Source: Haloarcula marismortui ATCC 43049 (GTDB taxonomy: Archaea; Halobacteriota; Halobacteria; Halobacteriales; Haloarculaceae). Taken from it: 64,000 bases of DNA. Below the pieces are notes generated by a model. The model had not been told where the DNA came from. It did not search any database and worked only from the letters and a program-made list of their open reading frames with translations. The first letter of the stretch is position 1. Each line of letters begins with the position of its first letter. The position numbers and the translations under genes were made by a program. Location: NCBI RefSeq assembly GCF_000011085.1, contig NC_006396.1, positions 1,736,001-1,800,000 on the forward strand, in the 5' to 3' direction. Of the stretch, positions 9,011 through 18,758 are shown one piece after another.

Positions 9011-9862
9011 ATGATAAACGAGACCGTTCGGCAGATCGAGGAAATGGAGACACAGAGTTCCTCGATTGCCGCCGTGAAAGCCGCCAAAGCGCTCCGCGAA
9101 CTGACAGACCGCGAGTGCCACACGGTCGAGGATTTCTGCCGCGTTGTCGAGCGCAACAGCAGCGCACTCCAGCGGGCAAACCGCTCGCACGCGCCGCTAT
9201 ACACCACACAGCAACGTATCGTCACAGACCTGAAAGACGCTGACCTCGACTCTGTCTCGGCGGCCAAGGAGCGACTGCTTGAGACGATCGACGAGGTCGT
9301 TACGGAAATCGAGACCAGTAAGGACCGCGCAGCGGAGCGAGCAGCGACGCTCATCGACGACGGCGATGTGCTGGTAACACACGAGAACTCCTCGACAGTG
9401 ATGGCGACGCTCATGGCGGCACTGGACGACGGCAAGGAGTTCCACCTGTACGCGAGCGAGTCCCGGCCGCATTTCCTTGGCCGTCGAACCGCCCGCCAGT
9501 TGGCCGACCGGGACGGGGCCGACGTGACGCTCATCGTCGACGGCGCAGTTGGCCACTATCTCTCGGAGGCCGACCGCGTCTTCGTCGGTATGAACTGCCT
9601 CATCGACGACGTGGTGTACAACCGTATCGGAACGCTCCCGCTGGCCGCGACGGCTAACGAGATGGATGTTCCCGTGACCGTCGTCGGAACCTCCTCAAAG
9701 TTCATCGGAAGCGGCTTCACCTTCAGGAACACGTTCCGGCAAGGTTCTGACGTGATGCTCGAACCGCCAGAGGGGTTCGATATCGGGAACCCGGGCTACG
9801 ACGCGACGCCGACCAGCCTGCTCGACACGGTCGTCACGGAGGACGGTATCCTGCAGTTCTGA
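9011..9862 (+). CDS. eIF2B-alpha/ribose-1,5-bisphosphate isomerase family protein
   Basis: A 283-residue protein from ATG 9011, supported by a TATA-like TTATAAGG at 8982-8989 about 25 bp upstream. The helical N-terminal half leads to THENSSTVMATL (compare the SSTV motif of eIF2B-alpha). The Rossmann-like C-terminal half has VDGAVGHYL, NCLIDDVVYNRIGTLPLA and VVGTSSKF, the conserved order of the eIF2B/MtnA/R15P-isomerase superfamily. In archaea members act in AMP salvage, methionine salvage or as eIF2B-like proteins; the sequence alone does not settle which. Convergent with the 4-alpha-glucanotransferase, with only 6 bp between stops. Confidence 0.75.
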   Translation: MINETVRQIEEMETQSSSIAAVKAAKALRELTDRECHTVEDFCRVVERNSSALQRANRSHAPLYTTQQRIVTDLKDADLDSVSAAKERLLETIDEVVTEIETSKDRAAERAATLIDDGDVLVTHENSSTVMATLMAALDDGKEFHLYASESRPHFLGRRTARQLADRDGADVTLIVDGAVGHYLSEADRVFVGMNCLIDDVVYNRIGTLPLAATANEMDVPVTVVGTSSKFIGSGFTFRNTFRQGSDVMLEPPEGFDIGNPGYDATPTSLLDTVVTEDGILQF

Positions 9863-9868
9863 GGGTAC

Positions 9869-11359
9869 TCAGCGGATTGTTCTGTCGGTGACGCGCCGAA
9901 GTCGCTCGGCAATATCGGCATCAAGCGCCGTATCGGTCACCCGCCACTGCCAGTTCCCGGTCGCCGTGCCGGGAACGTTGAACCGGGTGTCACTACCGAG
10001 GCCGAGCAGGTCCTGCATAGTGGTCATGGCAACGATTGCGTTCGAGTTCCACACCGCCTCGATGAGGTCCCAGTTGATTTCATCTCCGTCAGTGCCGAGA
10101 TTGTAGTGGAGACAGTCCCGTTGCCGGTCCGCGAGGTCGCGGTAGTAGCCGACGATGGTGTCCGTGTCGTGGGTCGACGTGTAGCCGACGGCGGACTCCG
10201 GGTAGTGCATCGGTTGATACATGTGCCCCTCTTCGCACCAGTCGGCGTACTGCGGCACGCGCATCCCGGGGAAGCCGAACTCGTCTCGGAGCGCGACGAT
10301 ACTCTCGTCGAGAAAGCCCAGGTCCTCGACGAAAAACGGGAGTTCGCCGAGCCTGTCTCTGACCGTCTCGAAGAAATGCGCGCCGGGGCCGTCCCGCCAC
10401 TGTCCGGCGGCCGGGTCGTCCGCTTCGGCCGGAATCGACCAGAACTCGTCGAAGCCTTTGAAGTGGTCGATGCGGGCGATGTCGACGAGATCAAACAGCC
10501 GCTCGAATCGGTCGACCCACCAGCCGTAGTCGTTCGCACGGAGAGCGTCCCAGTCGTAGACGGGATTCCCCCACCGCTGGCCGTCGTCGCCGGGGTTGGG
10601 CGGCACGCCGGCCACCTCTGCAGGGTGGTGGTCGTCGTCGAGTCGGAACACCTCGGGATACGCCCAGACATCCGCCGAGTCGAGACCGACGTAGATCGGC
10701 AGGTCGCCCACGAGGCCGATGTCCCGCTCGGCCGCGTAGTCGGCCAGCGCCTGCCACTGGCTGTCGAAACACCACTGGACGAACTTGTGATAGCGAATGT
10801 CGTCGGCCAAGTCGTCCTGATATCGCTCCATGGCCGCTGGCTCGCGCGTTCTGATATCGTCCGGCCAGTCCATCCAGCCGGCATCGTCGAACTCGGCTTT
10901 CAGTGCCGTGAACAGTGCGTAGTCGTCGAGCCAGCCGGCCTCGCGCTCACAGAACTTGGTAAACGACTGCTGGTCCGCGTCGCTTGCGCTCTCCTCGAAG
11001 GCGGCGTACGCGTCCCGGAGCCGGGCTTCCTTGAACTCGGTTACGCGGTCGTAGTTGACCTGCTGTCCTGAGAAGTCGTCGGGCGGTTCAGTGTCGGCCT
11101 CCGTGAGATAGCCGCGGTCGGTGAGGTCCCGCAGGTCGATGAGCAAGGGGTTCCCCGCGAAGGCGGACGAGGACTGATACGGGGAGTTCCCGTGGATGCT
11201 CGCCGTCGGACCGAGCGGACAGAACTGCCACAGCGACTGGTCTGCCCGGTCGAGGAAATCGACGAACGCCCGCGCGCCAGCACCGAGGTCACCGATGCCG
11301 TGTGGCCCCGGAAGCGACGTCAGGTGGAGAAACACGCCACTCTGCCGTTCGAATTGCAT
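9869..11359 (-). CDS. malQ: 4-alpha-glucanotransferase (GH77, MalQ)
   Basis: A 496-residue cytoplasmic enzyme that moves alpha-1,4-glucan segments between acceptors. Family motifs in order: SGVFLHLTSLPGPHGIGDLG at residues 6-25, DLPIYVGLDSADVWAYP, RIDHFKGFDEFWSIPA (nucleophile Asp region), FVEDLGF (general acid Glu) and TSTHDTDTIVGYY (third acidic residue). The ATG at 11359 gives the family-standard length; the frame stays open upstream to 11539 but that stretch has no GH77 similarity. It is divergent from the GT4 gene and belongs to the alpha-glucan block reaching 20.75 kb. Confidence 0.93.
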   Translation of the reverse strand: MQFERQSGVFLHLTSLPGPHGIGDLGAGARAFVDFLDRADQSLWQFCPLGPTASIHGNSPYQSSSAFAGNPLLIDLRDLTDRGYLTEADTEPPDDFSGQQVNYDRVTEFKEARLRDAYAAFEESASDADQQSFTKFCEREAGWLDDYALFTALKAEFDDAGWMDWPDDIRTREPAAMERYQDDLADDIRYHKFVQWCFDSQWQALADYAAERDIGLVGDLPIYVGLDSADVWAYPEVFRLDDDHHPAEVAGVPPNPGDDGQRWGNPVYDWDALRANDYGWWVDRFERLFDLVDIARIDHFKGFDEFWSIPAEADDPAAGQWRDGPGAHFFETVRDRLGELPFFVEDLGFLDESIVALRDEFGFPGMRVPQYADWCEEGHMYQPMHYPESAVGYTSTHDTDTIVGYYRDLADRQRDCLHYNLGTDGDEINWDLIEAVWNSNAIVAMTTMQDLLGLGSDTRFNVPGTATGNWQWRVTDTALDADIAERLRRVTDRTIR

Positions 11360-11547
11360 ACGCACCTGTTGCCCTGACAGGCATTTCAATGGGCGGGGTT
11401 TTTCTGGGCGAGGGGCGCGGACGAAGTGAGCGGCCCTCGGCAAAGCGAGCGGGGAGGAACGACCCGTGAGCAGTGAGCGCCGTCGTATCCGTGTCAGGAC
11501 GCGGCGGCGGGGGTACGCAAACATATATATTGTATCCATTTGATGCT

Positions 11548-12627
11548 ATGACGAGAGAGTCAGTTACAGAGATGCCACCGAACGTTCTGATGCTTGGCTG
11601 GGGGTTCCCACCCAACATCACCGGCGGGCTTGATACCGCTATCGGGGAGCTGTTCGAACAGCTCGAACCGAGAGACGACATCGAGTTCGAACTGGTGTTG
11701 CCCGCGGAGTACGCGCCGCCGGACCGCGACGGCATCCACGGCGTCTCGACGGGCAGCGGTGACATCATCACCCGTATTGGCCGGCTAGCTGGGGAGTTCG
11801 CCGACAAAGCGGCCGACGCCGACATCATCCACACGAACGACTGGTTCGGCTACAACCCCGGCTCGCGGGCCAAATCGTCCCACGATGTGGAGTGGATTTC
11901 GACCTTCCACTCGCTATCGGCGGACCGCAACGTGACGCCACCACAGCGTGAGGTCGAAACAGAGCAGCGGGTCGCCAACCGCTCGGACCACGTCGTCGCG
12001 GTGAGCAAGTTCACACAGCGGCGGATTCGCGAGCAGTACGACGCCGACTCGACGGTCATCTACAACGGGTTCTCGTCGGTGGAGCCGACGGGTCGGGATA
12101 TCAAAGCGGAGCTCGGTATCGACGGGAAAATGCTGTTTTTCGTCGGTCGACACACCGACCAGAAGGGGCTGTCGTACCTGCTGTACGCGCTCTCGAAGCT
12201 CGGTCAGGACGACGTGAGCCTTGTACTCGGCGGCTCAGGCCACCTCACCGAACAGCTCGAACGGTTCGCGGAGCTACTGGGCGTCGAGGACCGGGTCTAC
12301 TTCCCGGGGTATCTCCCTCAGTCGGAACTTGGGGACTACTACAACAGCGCCGACCTGTTCGTCTCGCCGTCGCTTGCGGAACCGTTCGGCATCACCATCG
12401 TCGAAGCACTGTCGGTCGGGACGCGCGTCGTCGCCTGCGAGAGCGGGGCGGCGGAACTCCTCAACGAGGACTGTGTCATTGAGGTCGAGCCCGATTCGGA
12501 CTCCATCGCCGAGGGAATCGAGCACGCGCTATCGCTGTCGACGCCGATCGAGTACGACGTTCGAACCTGGGGCGAAGTCGCTGACGAGCACGTCGCGTTC
12601 TACCACGAGGTTCTGAACGAAGCCTGA
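11548..12627 (+). CDS. GT4 glycosyltransferase, possible archaeal glycogen/starch synthase
   Basis: A 359-residue retaining glycosyltransferase of the GT-B fold. N-terminal acceptor half with GWGFPPNITGGLDTAI; donor half with FFVGRHTDQKGLSYLLYAL, VLGGSGHL and the E-x7-E motif EPFGITIVEALSVGTRVVAC. Start chosen at ATG 11548, about 22 bp after the centre of a TATA-like ACATATATAT (11521-11530); a further in-frame ATG at 11572 is possible. Beside malQ, a nucleotidyltransferase and two amylolytic genes, a role in building storage glucan is the simplest reading; GT4 alone does not prove the donor sugar. Confidence 0.8.
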   Translation: MTRESVTEMPPNVLMLGWGFPPNITGGLDTAIGELFEQLEPRDDIEFELVLPAEYAPPDRDGIHGVSTGSGDIITRIGRLAGEFADKAADADIIHTNDWFGYNPGSRAKSSHDVEWISTFHSLSADRNVTPPQREVETEQRVANRSDHVVAVSKFTQRRIREQYDADSTVIYNGFSSVEPTGRDIKAELGIDGKMLFFVGRHTDQKGLSYLLYALSKLGQDDVSLVLGGSGHLTEQLERFAELLGVEDRVYFPGYLPQSELGDYYNSADLFVSPSLAEPFGITIVEALSVGTRVVACESGAAELLNEDCVIEVEPDSDSIAEGIEHALSLSTPIEYDVRTWGEVADEHVAFYHEVLNEA

Positions 12628-12641
12628 CGACGACCGAACGC

Positions 12642-12971
12642 TTACCGGAGGAAGCGAACGTCAGTGACCGGCTCCGGGTGAACGATTAGGTAGCCGTCGG
12701 CAGTCGGCTCCAGCCCTGTCACGGACGTCGTATCCGTTTGCGTCCGATAGGGGCTGTCAGCGGTCCCGTCAGCCGACTGGTAGGGGCTGTCGTACGGTGT
12801 CTGTCTGTCTTCCGGCGGGCGGTCGAAATCCTCCGGTGGCAGGTATATTTTCTCGCCCGATTTCGAGCGGACCACGACGGCCGTGTCGCGGTCGCCCGAA
12901 ACATCGATTCTGGTCCGGCCGTCGTCGATTGTCATCTCGAACGTGACTGGCTCCGTTTCTGGTTGTGCCAT
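12642..12971 (-). CDS. Small acidic hypothetical protein, haloarchaeal
   Basis: A 109-residue protein (start MAQPETEPV). The first half has alternating beta-like hydrophobic residues (VTFEMTIDDGRTRIDVSG, VVVRSKSGEKIYLPPEDF). The middle is a disordered Ser/Thr/Pro/Tyr stretch with SPY twice (DSPYQSADGTADSPYR), and the end returns to a strand (YLIVHPEPVTDVRFL). TTTACTCG about 22-29 bp before ATG 12971 could be its TATA box. No known domain recognised. It is convergent with the glycosyltransferase, 14 bp between stops. Codon use is like its neighbours. Confidence 0.65.
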   Translation of the reverse strand: MAQPETEPVTFEMTIDDGRTRIDVSGDRDTAVVVRSKSGEKIYLPPEDFDRPPEDRQTPYDSPYQSADGTADSPYRTQTDTTSVTGLEPTADGYLIVHPEPVTDVRFLR

Positions 12972-13100
12972 GTTGTCAAGTAGCTTGCGTACGGCGAGTA
13001 AACGGCGCTGTGTCACTTAGTCCTTCGCCAGCGGTGTGGTGGCTGGCGGCGAATCGTGTCGCGTCCTGCACTCGAACGGTGGCCCCATCGCCGCGAGCCA

Positions 13101-14045
13101 TCAGCGGTTGATGATGAGCGACCCGGACATGTTGTACCCCTCGACGTGGACGTTCTCGCCGAGAATCGTTTCGTCGATATCACAGTCGTGGACCTCGGCG
13201 TCCGGGAAGACGATGGACCGGTCGAGGCTGCTGTCGGTCACTTCCGCCCCAGCCATCACATGGACGGTGTCACCGATCTCGGAGTTCTCGACGGTCGCGT
13301 CGGGGTGGATGAGCGACCCGCCGTCGAGTTTCCACTCGACCGTTTCGAAATACGAGTCGGGCGTTCCGATGTCGAACCAGACGTCGTCGAACGTGAACGC
13401 GGACACCGGCTCCTGCTGTTGCAGCCAGTCGATGTACCAGCCCGGTTCGTCGGGGTTGTTGTCGCCCGAGAGGTACTCCTCAAAGCGGAGCGAGTCGGCC
13501 GGGAAGGCGTAACAGGCAATCGAGACGAGCGTGCTCTTGGGGTTGTCGGGCTTCTCCTGGAAGTCGACGACGCGCTCGCCGTCGAGTTCGACGAGCCCGT
13601 AGGACTTGGCTTTCTCCCGTGAGCCCACGTCGTAGGCGGCGAGTGCCGGCCCGTCGCGCTCCTCGAAGAAATCCAGAAACTCCGAGGGGTCGAAGCCGAT
13701 GAGGTTGTCGCCGCCGATGACAAACAGGTCGTCGTCGATGCCCTCGCGGTCGATCAGTTGCGCGAGCGCGCCGACGACGCCGAACTTCTCGTCTTCGTCA
13801 GCCGTACTCTCGACGGAGAGTTGGACTTTTTCATAGCCCATCTCGTCGATGTGGGCCTCAAACTCGTCGGCGAAGGCCTCGTTCGTGCTGAGGTACGTCG
13901 TCCCGATCCGGTCGTCGTCTTCCAGTGACTGGAGAACGCCGTCGATGACGGTCGTTTCGCCGACCGGGAGGAGCATCTTTGGCCGACGCCGAGTGATAGG
14001 CCACAGCCGTGTCGCGTAGCCGCCAGCTAGAACTATCGCGTCCAT
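13101..14045 (-). CDS. Sugar-phosphate nucleotidyltransferase (NDP-sugar pyrophosphorylase)
   Basis: A 314-residue enzyme that joins a sugar-1-phosphate to a nucleotide. The signature LAGGYATRLWPITRRRPKML lies at residues 6-25; GGDNLIGFD carries the metal-binding Asp region. The C-terminal 60 residues (VENSEIGDTVHVMAGAEVTD and onward) form hexapeptide-like left-handed beta-helix turns. A TATA-like TTTATAAT is about 26 bp upstream of ATG 14045. Its place between the GT4 and the GH15/GH13 genes suggests supply of UDP- or ADP-glucose for glucan synthesis, but other NDP-sugars (for surface glycans) are possible. Confidence 0.85.
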   Translation of the reverse strand: MDAIVLAGGYATRLWPITRRRPKMLLPVGETTVIDGVLQSLEDDDRIGTTYLSTNEAFADEFEAHIDEMGYEKVQLSVESTADEDEKFGVVGALAQLIDREGIDDDLFVIGGDNLIGFDPSEFLDFFEERDGPALAAYDVGSREKAKSYGLVELDGERVVDFQEKPDNPKSTLVSIACYAFPADSLRFEEYLSGDNNPDEPGWYIDWLQQQEPVSAFTFDDVWFDIGTPDSYFETVEWKLDGGSLIHPDATVENSEIGDTVHVMAGAEVTDSSLDRSIVFPDAEVHDCDIDETILGENVHVEGYNMSGSLIINR

Positions 14046-14095
14046 ATCCCACAGTCAGACCCGAATTATAAAGTGGTAACTAATTGTCGGCGGCT

Positions 14096-17000
14096 CTAGA
14101 GGTTGAGCTGCCAGACAGTTGTCCCGGCAGTGACGAGATCTTCGTCGTCCGCGGCGGCAACGATTACCTGATTCTCACCGGGGTCGACGTCGACGGCGAC
14201 TTCGAATTCACGGTCATCGACGGGGATGTACGTGATGTCGGCAGGCGTCTTGACAACGACACAGACACCGGTCGTCTCGCCGGAGACGACCAGTTCGTTC
14301 CCGCGGAACTGCGTGTCGACGCGGAGCGCGGGGCTGCGGTCGGGCGTGTGGGCCCGCCGCTCCCGGTAGCGGTCGTCGACGAACGCGGGCGTTTCGACTG
14401 GCTCGCCGGCGCTGATTCCGTGAGCCAGCCGCACGTACTGGGCCATCGACCACGCCAGCGGCGTCGCCGAGCCGGTTCCTTCGGCGAACTCCCAGTCGTA
14501 CTCGGTCGCGTGGCCCCGGTCCCAGATCTGTTCGGCGATCATCCGTCCCGAGTTCGCCACGTCCTGCATCATCTGGAGGGCGTTCTCCGGCGGGATGTCC
14601 GGGTCGTCACGGTGGAGTTCGTACTCGGCGCGCTCGCCGGTGAGCAGCGGCCAGAGGCGGCCCTTCCCTTTGTGTTCGACCGTCCACGGCGCGCCCTGGT
14701 CGTCCCGGCCGCGTTCGCCGTAGCCGTCGCCGTTGTACCGGTAGAACCCGGGTGCGTACTCCGTGTCGACGCTGATCGTGTCGTCGACTTCGACGAGCGA
14801 GTTCCGGATAGTTTCGTCGTCGTCGGGCTTGATGCCCAGCCGGACAAGTTCGAGGAAGCCGCCGTCGATGATGTTGCGTTCGTCAAGCGTCGGGCCGTCG
14901 TTGGCGAGTGTCCGGAGGTGCCCCATCTCGGGGTTCCCATCGAGCGTGACCCGCGCGTAGTAGGGCGTGTTGGTGTGGCGCTCGGTCCCGGTCTCGGTCG
15001 CGGTCCAGGCCTCGACGTTGTTCGCCCACTGGTCGGCCAGCGACAGCCAGACAAGCGCGTCGGCCTCGTGGCCGGTGTCGAGTGCGAGCTTCGCCGCACA
15101 CGCGAGCCCCGCGATTTCGGCCGCAATCGAGGACGGCGAGAAGCCGGCCTCCTCTTCCCAGCGCTCCTGTGCGGTCTCGGGACCGTGGCGGACGACGTAC
15201 TCGGCCGACCGCCGGACGTTCTCGTAGCTGTACTCGACATCCTCGAAGTCGACGCCGCTCTCGGCGAGGCGATAGGCCATCACCTGCGGGAACGAGATGT
15301 TGTCCATCTGCTCGCCGCCCCAGCGGGTCGTCCCGTTGACGTAGGTGTTCTGCGGGATGAAGCCGGCGTCGTCCTGCTGGTACTCGTAGATGTACTCCAG
15401 TTGGTCCGTTGCGATGTCCAGCGACCCGATGGCGTCGAACACGCTAAACACCTGATACAGGTCACGCGACCAGACGAAGTTGTAGCCGTAGCCCTTTGGC
15501 TCCTCGGCGTGGACGGCTTCGCCCCACGGCACGGACGGCGAGGCAATAGACGCCCCGTGGTAGGTCTTGTCCTCCACAGCTAGAAGTGTCATCAGCGCTG
15601 TTCTGTACTGGTTCGCCAGCGCTTCGTCGTCAGCAACCGAGTCCGGGAGCTGCTTGTCCGAAAGGAAGTCGCCCCAGCTGTCAGCGTACTCGGCACTGAC
15701 CGTCTCGTAGCCGCGGTCAAGCGCACCGTCGGCTTCGCCCAGCGCGGCGGCGGTGTCAGCCTGTCGCGCGAAGCCGAGCGCGACCGTGTCCCTGACTCTG
15801 GTTCCCGAATCCAGCCGACCGATGAGGACGAGGTTCGTCCCGTCGATGGATTCGACCGGGTCCGGGAGGTCGCCGTCGGAGTACAGCCCATCGAGGCGGT
15901 CGCTACCGGCCGCGCCAACGGTGGCCCAGTCGAAGCGCCCGGCCGCGGCCATCGCCACGGCGATAGAGTAGGCGTCGCCGTTCTCGTCGACGAGCAGGTC
16001 GTTGTCGGTCTGGTCGGTGTAGGCGCGGGGGTTCCGACCGACGAGGTGGTAGCTCCCGGGCTGGCCGTATCTGATAGCGCGGTCCTCGGTAATCGTGCTG
16101 GTGAGCGCGATGTCGGCGACGGAGAACACGTCGTAGGATTTGTCGTCCGCTGAGCTGAACGACACATCGGCGACGATGGCGTCGTGTTCGGGGTCAGTCG
16201 CGTAGTCGACGGTGAGCGTCCACTCGTGACCCTGGCCGTCGCCGGTCTCGGTGAAAACGTGGCGGTAGAGCAGCGCCTCGTCGTCGACCGGCTCGACACG
16301 TCGCCTGACACTGTCGTCGGTCCGTCGGTTCTCGCGGTGGGTCCGGACGGCATAATCCGTCTCGTCCGTACACCGGACCAGGAAATCCAGCGTCCGCAGA
16401 TTCATCATGTCGACTTGCGGATAGCGGGCCTCCGTCAGCGCGCCCTCGGTGAGCGTGAACCAGACGCGCGAGGGGTCCTGCTCGTCGTGGTCGGCGACGG
16501 TGCCGATGCCGTACTTCTCTCCGGTCGTCCACGTCGGACGCTCGCTCGGCCCCTCGGTTCCGGCAGACGTCGTCGGGAGCGCGTTTAGCTCACCCAGCCG
16601 GGCCGTCGCGTGGAGCCGCAGCGCGTGGGACCAGCCAAGCGGCGTCGCGCTGTCGAGAGCGCCGTCGTCGAAGGCCTGTTCGGCGAGGTAGCCGGCGTCG
16701 GTCGTGAGCGGTCCGTCCTCCTCGAGCAGCTCGTACAGGTCGCTCGCACGGTCGAGGTAGGCGTCGCCGCGCTCGTCGCGGTCGTTCAGCATATCGCCGA
16801 CGCGAGCGGCGGCGAGTGCTCCCATCGCCGTCGTGACGGTCCAGACCTTCTCGCTGTCCTGATGGCCGGTCCGCCAGCGGTCACCCTCGTAGCGGGCCAG
16901 TCCCGCGACCCGGCTCTCGGTGGGGTTCCGGAAGAGCGTGTCGAGCGTCGTGCTCACATGGTCGGCCAGACGTGTGAGGTGCTGGTCAGAGAGCGCCGTC

Positions 17001-18631
17001 CGCTCGACGCTGTCGTACTCCTGGAGCGCGTCCGCGAGGTGGAGCCCTGCAGCGTCGATGCGGTGGTCCGGCGTTCCGTTTGTCAGCCCCATCACATACA
17101 CGCCCAGATCACTGTCCCAGAGCGTATCCAGCCCGTCTAGCAACCGGTCGGCTGCCGCCAGACTCTGCTCACAGACCGATTCGGGCATCGGGGCACGGCC
17201 CACCGCAGCGAAGGCCTCGATGAACGTCGCAGTAGTGTGCGTGAACTGTCCAATTGAGTCCTCCCAGACGTTCTGACACGGCTCGGGCAGGTCGTTGGCC
17301 GCGATGTCTTCGATGAGCGTATCGACGGCTGTCTGGATAGTTTCCCGAACCATCGCCGTCAGTTCGGCGTCCATCTTGCTGCGGTGTGTTCGCAACAGTG
17401 TCGCGAGGAAGGCGGTGACGGTCGCAGTCTGGTCGGCCTGATACTCCGGCGATTCGGCGTTGTGCTCGACTCTGGCGTTGGCCCAGCCCGGCGCGATAGC
17501 CCCGGTGTCGGCCCAGACGCGGTGGGGCCACCGCCCGTCGGAAAGCTGGCTGTCACAGAGGAACGCGGCGCTCTCGGTCAACATCTCTACGGTATCGATA
17601 TCAAGTCGGTCGCCGGCTTCGAGCAGATGCCGGGAGACCGAGGCGTCATCGCGGAACCAGACGTACCCGTAGCCGCCGGAGTTCGAGTAGAACGGGTCGA
17701 ACTCCGGGGCAGCGATGCGGCCGCCGGTCGGCGAGGACAGCAAGTCGAGCACCCGCAGGTCCATCCGTATCAAGTCCGAGCGTGGCATGGATTCGGCCAC
17801 GTCGATGCGCGTTCGCTCCCGTCCAGCCTGCCGAAGGTCGTCAGACGTCGTATGCTCCGTCACGCAGTCAGCGAGATCGAGCAGTGCCGTCTCCCGGTCG
17901 ACCTCGTCGTGGTTCGAGAGCTGACTGACGAGCGTCGTGTCCTTGCTGCGCCCGGACCGGTCAAGCGGCGCAGTCACGAGGAAGTCGCCGGTGAGTCGGG
18001 TCTGGTCGCGTCGCTCGACCGGCTCCGACCGCGGGAACTCGATCGGGCTGTCCTCGAGTATCTCGGCGAGGCGTTCCGGTCGCTGTCCGGCGACGGCGTC
18101 CAGCCCGGTCGACGAGGCGAGGTAATCGTGTTCTCGCCGGTGGTACACTTCAAGCACCCGCGAGTTGTCGGGTCCGGCGTCCTCGTGAATCAGCGAGCCG
18201 ACGCCGCTGTCGCTACTGTCGGGGGCCAGTGTGACGAACGCTACGAGTTTGGCGTTCTGAGGCACAGCCCCGCGCATCGCGACGTGTGTGACGTGTGCCC
18301 GCCCCAGCGTCAGGTCGTACTGGTGGACCGTGAACGACCCTGCGTCGTATTCGGTCTCGACGAGCCGCGTCTCGCGGTAGTAGTGCTGTCTGATCGTCTC
18401 CAGGTCACTGAACCACCGTGTTTCGTCCCCAAGCATAACCCCGAGTCGGGAGCGGTCGATACCGGAAAGCCCGGAGAGCGAATCGGAGTAGTCCTTCAGC
18501 GTGCCGTCTTCGCCGACGTGTACGAGTCGGTCACCGTGCCCGGAGAAAGAGCCTGAAACAGTCCTGCGCTCCTCTGGAAAGCGCTCATGACGAGTCCGTT
18601 TGTATTCGTTGAGCGCTGTCGAAAGCCGCAT
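14096..18631 (-). CDS. Tandem GH15 glucoamylase-like protein (two catalytic halves)
   Basis: A 1511-residue protein with two GH15-like units. First unit: YVWFRDDASVSRHLLEAGD, VWEDSIGQFTHT near residue 455 (general acid region) and EQAFDDGALDSATPLGWSHA near 650 (general base region). Second unit: NFVWSRDLYQVFSVFDAIGS, RWEEEAGFSPSSIAAE near 1159 and EFAEGTGSATPLAWSM near 1384. Each unit starts with a beta-rich domain, and the last 75 residues look like an Ig-type sandwich. No signal peptide, so probably cytoplasmic. ATG 18631 is preferred over 18637 because TTTATAGAGA (18660-18651) is correctly spaced. Usual GH15 proteins are about half this size. Likely hydrolyses alpha-glucan, trehalose or related glucosides. 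Confidence 0.85.
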   Translation of the reverse strand: MRLSTALNEYKRTRHERFPEERRTVSGSFSGHGDRLVHVGEDGTLKDYSDSLSGLSGIDRSRLGVMLGDETRWFSDLETIRQHYYRETRLVETEYDAGSFTVHQYDLTLGRAHVTHVAMRGAVPQNAKLVAFVTLAPDSSDSGVGSLIHEDAGPDNSRVLEVYHRREHDYLASSTGLDAVAGQRPERLAEILEDSPIEFPRSEPVERRDQTRLTGDFLVTAPLDRSGRSKDTTLVSQLSNHDEVDRETALLDLADCVTEHTTSDDLRQAGRERTRIDVAESMPRSDLIRMDLRVLDLLSSPTGGRIAAPEFDPFYSNSGGYGYVWFRDDASVSRHLLEAGDRLDIDTVEMLTESAAFLCDSQLSDGRWPHRVWADTGAIAPGWANARVEHNAESPEYQADQTATVTAFLATLLRTHRSKMDAELTAMVRETIQTAVDTLIEDIAANDLPEPCQNVWEDSIGQFTHTTATFIEAFAAVGRAPMPESVCEQSLAAADRLLDGLDTLWDSDLGVYVMGLTNGTPDHRIDAAGLHLADALQEYDSVERTALSDQHLTRLADHVSTTLDTLFRNPTESRVAGLARYEGDRWRTGHQDSEKVWTVTTAMGALAAARVGDMLNDRDERGDAYLDRASDLYELLEEDGPLTTDAGYLAEQAFDDGALDSATPLGWSHALRLHATARLGELNALPTTSAGTEGPSERPTWTTGEKYGIGTVADHDEQDPSRVWFTLTEGALTEARYPQVDMMNLRTLDFLVRCTDETDYAVRTHRENRRTDDSVRRRVEPVDDEALLYRHVFTETGDGQGHEWTLTVDYATDPEHDAIVADVSFSSADDKSYDVFSVADIALTSTITEDRAIRYGQPGSYHLVGRNPRAYTDQTDNDLLVDENGDAYSIAVAMAAAGRFDWATVGAAGSDRLDGLYSDGDLPDPVESIDGTNLVLIGRLDSGTRVRDTVALGFARQADTAAALGEADGALDRGYETVSAEYADSWGDFLSDKQLPDSVADDEALANQYRTALMTLLAVEDKTYHGASIASPSVPWGEAVHAEEPKGYGYNFVWSRDLYQVFSVFDAIGSLDIATDQLEYIYEYQQDDAGFIPQNTYVNGTTRWGGEQMDNISFPQVMAYRLAESGVDFEDVEYSYENVRRSAEYVVRHGPETAQERWEEEAGFSPSSIAAEIAGLACAAKLALDTGHEADALVWLSLADQWANNVEAWTATETGTERHTNTPYYARVTLDGNPEMGHLRTLANDGPTLDERNIIDGGFLELVRLGIKPDDDETIRNSLVEVDDTISVDTEYAPGFYRYNGDGYGERGRDDQGAPWTVEHKGKGRLWPLLTGERAEYELHRDDPDIPPENALQMMQDVANSGRMIAEQIWDRGHATEYDWEFAEGTGSATPLAWSMAQYVRLAHGISAGEPVETPAFVDDRYRERRAHTPDRSPALRVDTQFRGNELVVSGETTGVCVVVKTPADITYIPVDDREFEVAVDVDPGENQVIVAAADDEDLVTAGTTVWQLNL

Positions 18632-18758
18632 ACACATCAAAGCAGACCAATCTCTATAAACTCCTGTGGTTCGGACAAATTAGTGATACTTCGAAGGGCG
18701 TGGCTGCATATCGCCGAAGAGCGAAGCTGGTACTGCTGAACGGACCCACCAGCGCGGA

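Noticed and set aside
14084..15583. Long open frame of about 499 codons on the plus strand
   Set aside because: It is antisense to the double GH15 gene; its composition (Val/Arg/Gly rich, low acidity) is what antisense of GC-rich acidic genes gives, and no motif is seen.
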